Shown here in pieces: positions 9,201 through 15,200 of a DNA stretch of 17,939 nt. Under the pieces are notes generated by a model. That model made no database searches and was not told the origin of the DNA. It worked only from the letters and a program-made list of their open reading frames with translations. Origin of the DNA: a bacterium TMED198 (GTDB taxonomy: Bacteria > Fidelibacterota > Marinisomatia > SCGC-AAA003-L08 > D37C17); assembly GCA_002170735.1 (NCBI GenBank), contig NHIV01000039.1, positions 1 through 17,939 on the forward strand. Direction: 5' to 3'. The translations under genes and the position numbers were made by a program. Each line of letters opens with the position of its first letter. Position 1 is the stretch's first letter.

Positions 9201-12200
9201 TAGCTGAAGCTATCTTGACCAAAATAATTTTCTTGTGGAGTATATACAACGATCGCTCCATTTAGCTCAAGGGTTCCATAGAGCGGCTGATCTACAACTT
9301 CGAAGCTAAGACTCTGGCTGTCAATATCCGATCCAGTTAGAACAACGGTTGCTGTTTCATCTTCATTGAGCACTCCATCTATGTCGTCAGAAATTGGAGC
9401 ATCGTTCACAGGGCTCACAGTTACGCTAAACTGATCTGAAACTATTGCTCGACCCTGGTGATCGTTGGCAGAGACTGTTAGAGTTACAGGGCCACCAAAC
9501 TGATCTGGAAGCGGGGATATGAACAGAGAATCTCCAGCAAAGTTTGCCTCAATTAGATCGCTTTCAAAAGAGTTTAAGGCGTAACTTAGAACGTCCTCAT
9601 CTATATCTGCAAAGACAGATGGAATGTAGATAGAAAGCCCATCAGAGTCTTCATCGAAGCTAACATCAGCAAGCGGATTGGATACAACAGGCGCATCGTT
9701 AACAGGAAGAACCGATAGGTTGAAGCTATCGCTGTCAGTATACTCCCCATCTGTTACCTCAACGCTAATAGAAACGTTTCCAAAGAAGTTCTCAATAGTT
9801 TGAATAGTTAGGAGGTTTCCTGTTACACCTAGGACCACTCCATCGCTGTCTGTTGAAGCTAAGAAGGTTAGACCGTCCCCATCAATATCTGATCCACCAA
9901 GTACCTGAACAAGCGTCTCATCCTCGTTCACGCTAGTGTCATCTAGCTGGTCAATCACTGGAGGATCATTAACAGGAAGAACTTCAAGGCTGAACTGTGT
10001 CTGGCCCTCAAGGTCTCCATCTGTTGCAACCACCTCGATTGTTGACTGCCCGTTGTAGTTCTCGCTTGGTGTTATAACAAGCGTTCTAAATGTAAAGTTT
10101 GTTTCTCTTTCATCGTTAATTCTTGAGCCAGTCTTATCATGCGTCTGGCTGTAATTTTCTTGGTAGTTGCTTGAGCCTTCTCTTTCAAAGCACTCGTCTT
10201 CGAAGTCATCGCAGCAGTCGCCGTACTGAAGACAAACGTCATCGCACCAGCAGCTTCCATAGTTAAAGCTTCCTCCGCAGTTGCCTGCGCAAGTAGCTCC
10301 AAGGTCAACAACCTCAAGCTGAATGTCATGAGTGTCTGCGCTTACACTAAACTGCACCCCAGTATTATCAATATCCTGCGCCTCAAGAGCTATTTTTATT
10401 TGGCTGTCTTCATCAACCTGGGATAAATCTATGGATGAAACAACAGGAGAATCGTTTACAGGCTCAATGGTTAGAGATACAGTTGAAGTATCAGAAGCAA
10501 GCTGACCATCTGATGCTATGTATCTAAAGCTATCGCTTCCATAGAAATTTTCTACTGGAGTGTAGCTTGCAAAAGATCCTTCAAGTTCAAGGCTACCAAA
10601 CTCAGGCTGCTGAACAACCTCAAAGCTTAGGCTCTGACTATCAATATCAGACCCAGTAAGAACAACTGTTCCTGCAAAGTCCTCACTTAGCGTTCCACTT
10701 AGGTTATCTGATACAGGGGCATCGTTAACCGGGTTAATGGTAACCTCAAAGCTATCTGAAACATCGCTGGCTCCATCGGTTGCCGTTACAGTAATCTCTA
10801 CAGGCCCACCAAACTGATTGGACTCAGGAGTAATAGATACTACCCCCTCATCCATTGAAACTAAAACTAAATCTGTATCTTCAGACTCTATTGAATAGCT
10901 AAGCTGATCTCCATCGACATCACCAAAGACAGAAGAAACCTCAACGGCTACCGATTCAGAGTCCTCATCTATAGATACATTCTCAATCGAACCTACAACG
11001 ACGGGGTCATCGTTAACTGGGAGTACAGACACAACGAAGGTATCTCCATCACTGTACTCTCCATCGGTTGCATCAACGCTTATCGTTGCGCTTCCGTTGA
11101 AGTTCTCACCTGGCTGGATGCTCAAAATATTTCCTGTTAGCACAAGCCACACGTTCTCGTTGTCGCTCATAGCGCTGAAGGTTAAGCCATCACCATCAAT
11201 ATCTGATCCACCAAGAACCTGAACAAATGATTCGTCCTCGTTCATACTCTGGTCATCGATCGCTGCGATAGTTGGGGCATCGTTAACGGGGTTAATGGTT
11301 AAAACAAAGCTTGTTGATGCACTAAGACCCTCGCTATCTGTTTCCTGAGCTGTAACCGTGATAACGCTGCTTCCGTTGAAGTTCTCAGTAGCGCTGAATG
11401 ACACCGTGTTTCCATCAACAGATACCTGAACGTTCTCATCCGATGAGCTGGCTGAGATGGTAACCTCGCTGTCAATGTCACTTGCGCTAACCTCTACAGA
11501 GGTTGATCCATCCTCATCCATCTGCGCATCAGATATGCTGGAGATGGTTGGGGGATCATTAACGGCCTGAACGGTAAGCGTTACCGTTGATATATCAGAC
11601 TCAAGATCTCCATCGGTTGCGATGTAGGTAAAGCTATCGCTTCCAACAAAGTTATTATCTGGCATGTAGCTTGCGAACGATCCATCTAGATCAATCGATC
11701 CGTTTGATGGTCCATCCACAATCTCAAACCCAAGGGCGTCGCCATCGATGTCAGATCCTGATAGCACGATGGTTGACTCCTCATCCTCGTTAAGTGTCTG
11801 GTCTAGGCTGCTAGAGCTTGGTGCATCGTTAACCGGGTTAACGGAAACGATGAACTCATCCTGCGGTGAGATACTGTCTTCGTAGCCATCGCTGGCAGAT
11901 ACAACCACCGCAACAGGGCCACCGTTTTGATTTTCAAGCGGAGCTATGGTAACAACCGATCCGCTTATGCTTATTGAAACTAAATTATTTTCAGCTACCT
12001 CTACGCTGTAGCTTAGATCATCGCCATCTTCATCGCTGAAGTTTGATGCAACGTCTATGGTATTGCTTCCTGAGTCCTCATCAACCGAAACGTCCTGGAT
12101 CTGGCTTGCAAGAACCGGGGAATCGTTCACGGCTATGACGGTTAGAACAAAGGAGGTTGTGCTTGAGTACTCCCCATCGCTGACCGATACCTCAACCGCT

Positions 12201-15200
12201 TTCTCTCCGCTGTCGTTGTCTCCAACGGTAAGGGTTAGCACGTTTCCTGATACGGAGCTGGCTACTTCCTGCGCGTTTACGCTGTAGCTTAGCGTTCCGC
12301 TATCGATGTCCTGTGATGATAGGAACACGTCTACAGACTCGCCCTCGTTAACCTCCTGGTTTCCGATGGCTGAAATTGTCGGTGGATCGTTCACAGGGTT
12401 CACGGTTAGTACAAAGTTTGTTGATGCACTAAGACCTGTGTTGGCGCAATCTGCAACCCGAGACGTTGAGGAATAAGCATAAAGTTCAGTTTGAGATACA
12501 ACGTAGCTTCCCTGATGATTTGCAGGGCCAGGAATTCCACCATTGAAAAGTTCATGACTGCCTATCGCATACCACCAATTTCCTCCTGGAATGCCATCTA
12601 AAAGACATTTGTGATCCTGACTAGAAAGATTAAGTCCGCCCCAACCATGATAGGTGTAATTAATGTCTACGGCCTCATATCCTTCTACCGTATTATATGT
12701 CTCTACTGGGTTGCTTGTCTGCTTCCACTCTTGACTACCGCTAGCGTTTCCATTCTGAGGCCAAGCAAGCTTGAAGTGGAACTTTCCATCCTCTCCCCTA
12801 AAGTCTTCAATATTTTCAAGTACGCTGTAATTATCGTTAGATGGATCGTCTTCATTGTGAAGCAGCCACTGTTCATTTTCTTGGACAAACGGAGCTGTCT
12901 GGCGGAACAGCAAGACCCACTCACCTTCTTCTCTATCAGAAGAGTTCTCTACGCACTCCTGCGCGCTTACGGTAATCGTGCTGCTTCCATTGTAATTCTC
13001 AGTAGCGCTGAATGACACCGTGCTTCCATCAACAGATACCTGAACGTTCTCATCCGATGAGCTGGCTGAGAAAGAAAGGTCGTTATCCGGATCGCTTGCG
13101 CTTAACTCTACAGAAACTGATCCGTCCTCATCCATATCCGCATCGGATACGCTTGAAATTGTTGGGGCATCGTTCACGGGGTTGACCGTGATCGATACGG
13201 TTGCCTCGCCTGAGTAGCCGCCATCGTTGGGGTTGTTCGGGTTTAGCACTCTAAACTTAATTTCATCGGAGCCTGAGTAGTCTGCGTCGGGCGTGTAGCT
13301 AGCCACCCACTCCGCAAGCTGCGCGGTAGGAGCCTCTCCGCTCTCTACCCACGTTGCGCCAGAGATACTTCCATCTAACCCATTGCCTGACTGATCAGTG
13401 AGCGTGCTTCCAGATCCATCGTTGAAGTCGTAGCTCACGACAACGTTATCAAGGTCTACATTGTCTCCGCTGTAGAGGGCCTGAACCTCTGCTGGCTGTA
13501 TCTCATCATAGGTAACAATAACGTCATCGATGGTTCCATTGAAGTACTCATCGTTTCTATCGATGGTGTTTGCACCAATCATAATAGGTTTGTTTGAGCT
13601 GGTGTTGTATGATTTTGTTGTTTGGCTTATAAACTCGCCATTGGCATAGAACTTGATATGTGTGCCATTGTACGTTGCAACGATATGATTCATCTGGTTG
13701 CCTGGCAGTGTATATCCTGTGTCCCAATCGTTGTTCTGGCCTATTATACGCACCATGCTATCGCTACCTACTAAAATTGAAAATCTTTTATTATCACAAG
13801 GACCCACACATCCAGTTCCAAGGGAAACGATGTTACCACTTGAACCATCGGCCCATACGCTAATAGATCTGGGATTATTACCGAAATTATTTGTTGAAGG
13901 TCCTGTAACCTTGTCGTTGTTTCCATCAAATTCAAGCGCGTAGCCACTGCCTCCATCTGAAACTTCAAAGGCTGGCTCGAGACCTCCAAGGCTACCATGA
14001 TCCGGGTACTTGGTAATCTCTATCTGGGAGGATGCATCAAGTGAGAACGGGTAGAACACGTCAAAGCCAATCAAGGATAGCGCCTTGCCCTGGTCCTCCG
14101 CCATGTCAACGTTATCATCAAAGGCCGATGGGACAAAGAACCTTGACCACTGCCTTCCAAACAGGTTGAAGGTAACCATCTGAACGCCGGACTCAGCGCT
14201 TCCATCGGATACCTTGTACAGCAAGAAGTCAGCAAAGGCCGCGTTATCAGATGGCACGTACTCGTACTGGTTGCCACCAACAGGCGTTAAGCTGCTTCCA
14301 AAAACCGTATAAAGAACCTCTGAAGGAGATGGTGGCACCGAGTAGATCGCAAGGTCATCGCCCTCAAGGTCATTAATAAAATCTGAAAAATCAATAGTGT
14401 ATGGAGATGAGCCTACCTCATATGTCGCATCTTCCGCTGTCGGGGCGTCATTAACTCCTACAACCGTAACCCTTACCGTTGCAAGATCAGAGCTATCGGT
14501 TCCATCGCTTGCGCTGTAGGTAAAGCTATCATCACCAAAGAAGTTTGCATCTGGTATATAAACAATGCTTGATCCAGAGCCAGATATAGCTCCGTTTGAG
14601 GGGTCGCCGTAGCTGTAGCTAAGATCATCGCCATCTGCGTCCATTGCAAACAGTTCGATAGATACGCTACCGTCCTCGCTGGCGATCGCGTTAAGATCCT
14701 GGGCCAACGGAGCGCTGTTGGTTTGAACAACGGTAACCCTGAAGGTTGTAGAGGCAACAAGCCTGTTTATGTTGTCACTTGCAGTTACAGTAACATCACC
14801 CGAATCGTTCTGGTTGCTTGAAACAGAAAGAACAAGACTGCTTCCGCTTATAGATGCATCAAGCGCATCAACCTCATCATAAACCGAGTAGGCCAAGTTA
14901 AAACCATTCTCTGCGTCAAAGAAAACTCCAGATAAATCAATGGACACATCCGCGTCAACTGTAATTTCAAGGTCATCGATAGACTCAAGCACTACAGGCG
15001 CGTCGTTGACCGGGTCAACATACAGCGTAAAGGAACTCTCATCCTGATCCTGGCCATCGGACACGGCTACCGATACTACAATTTCACCGTTAAAGTCCTG
15101 ATCAGTCGCAACGCTTAGCTGATCGCCATCAACGCTGGCCGATCCATTCCCATCCACGCTGGCTGAGAAGCTTAAATCATCACCATCCACATCACTTGCA

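Larger units (their letters stand above)
8291..14113 (-). repeat. Cadherin-like repeats 10-25, four-type higher-order array
   Basis: Sixteen repeats of about 90-98 residues, each ending in a (P/A)VND.P motif. By sequence they fall into four types in strict order: C10 D11 A12 B13 C14 D15 A16 B17 C18 D19 A20 B21 C22 D23 A24 B25. Type B is longer and has an N(Q/V).GGP strand; type C has GSDSFTYIA-like strands; type A has NEDE...VLGGSDIDGDGLTF in its best copies; type D has ASSSDENVQVSVDG. DNA landmarks of type B recur at 11913, 10800, 9487 and 8382, spaced 1113, 1313 and 1105 nt. The long interval contains the somatomedin-B-like insert. Repeats 10, 11 and 19 are split by guest domains. Confidence 0.85.

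Noticed and set aside
10095..10330. Frameshift or assembly error explaining the sudden Cys-rich stretch in repeat 19
   Set aside because: The frame is intact on both sides, the stretch matches the somatomedin B cysteine pattern, and the block length increases by a whole number of codons.
12437..12955. Insertion sequence or intron as the cause of the 173-residue insert
   Set aside because: There is no terminal inverted repeat, no transposase or maturase motif, and the insert is fully open and in frame with a protein-like composition.
12611..13015. A 134-codon open frame on the + strand antisense to the giant gene
   Set aside because: The - strand frame encodes conserved cadherin repeats and the Trp-rich insert with exact seams. 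The + strand product is low in recognisable motifs, with no sign of a ribosome-binding site.
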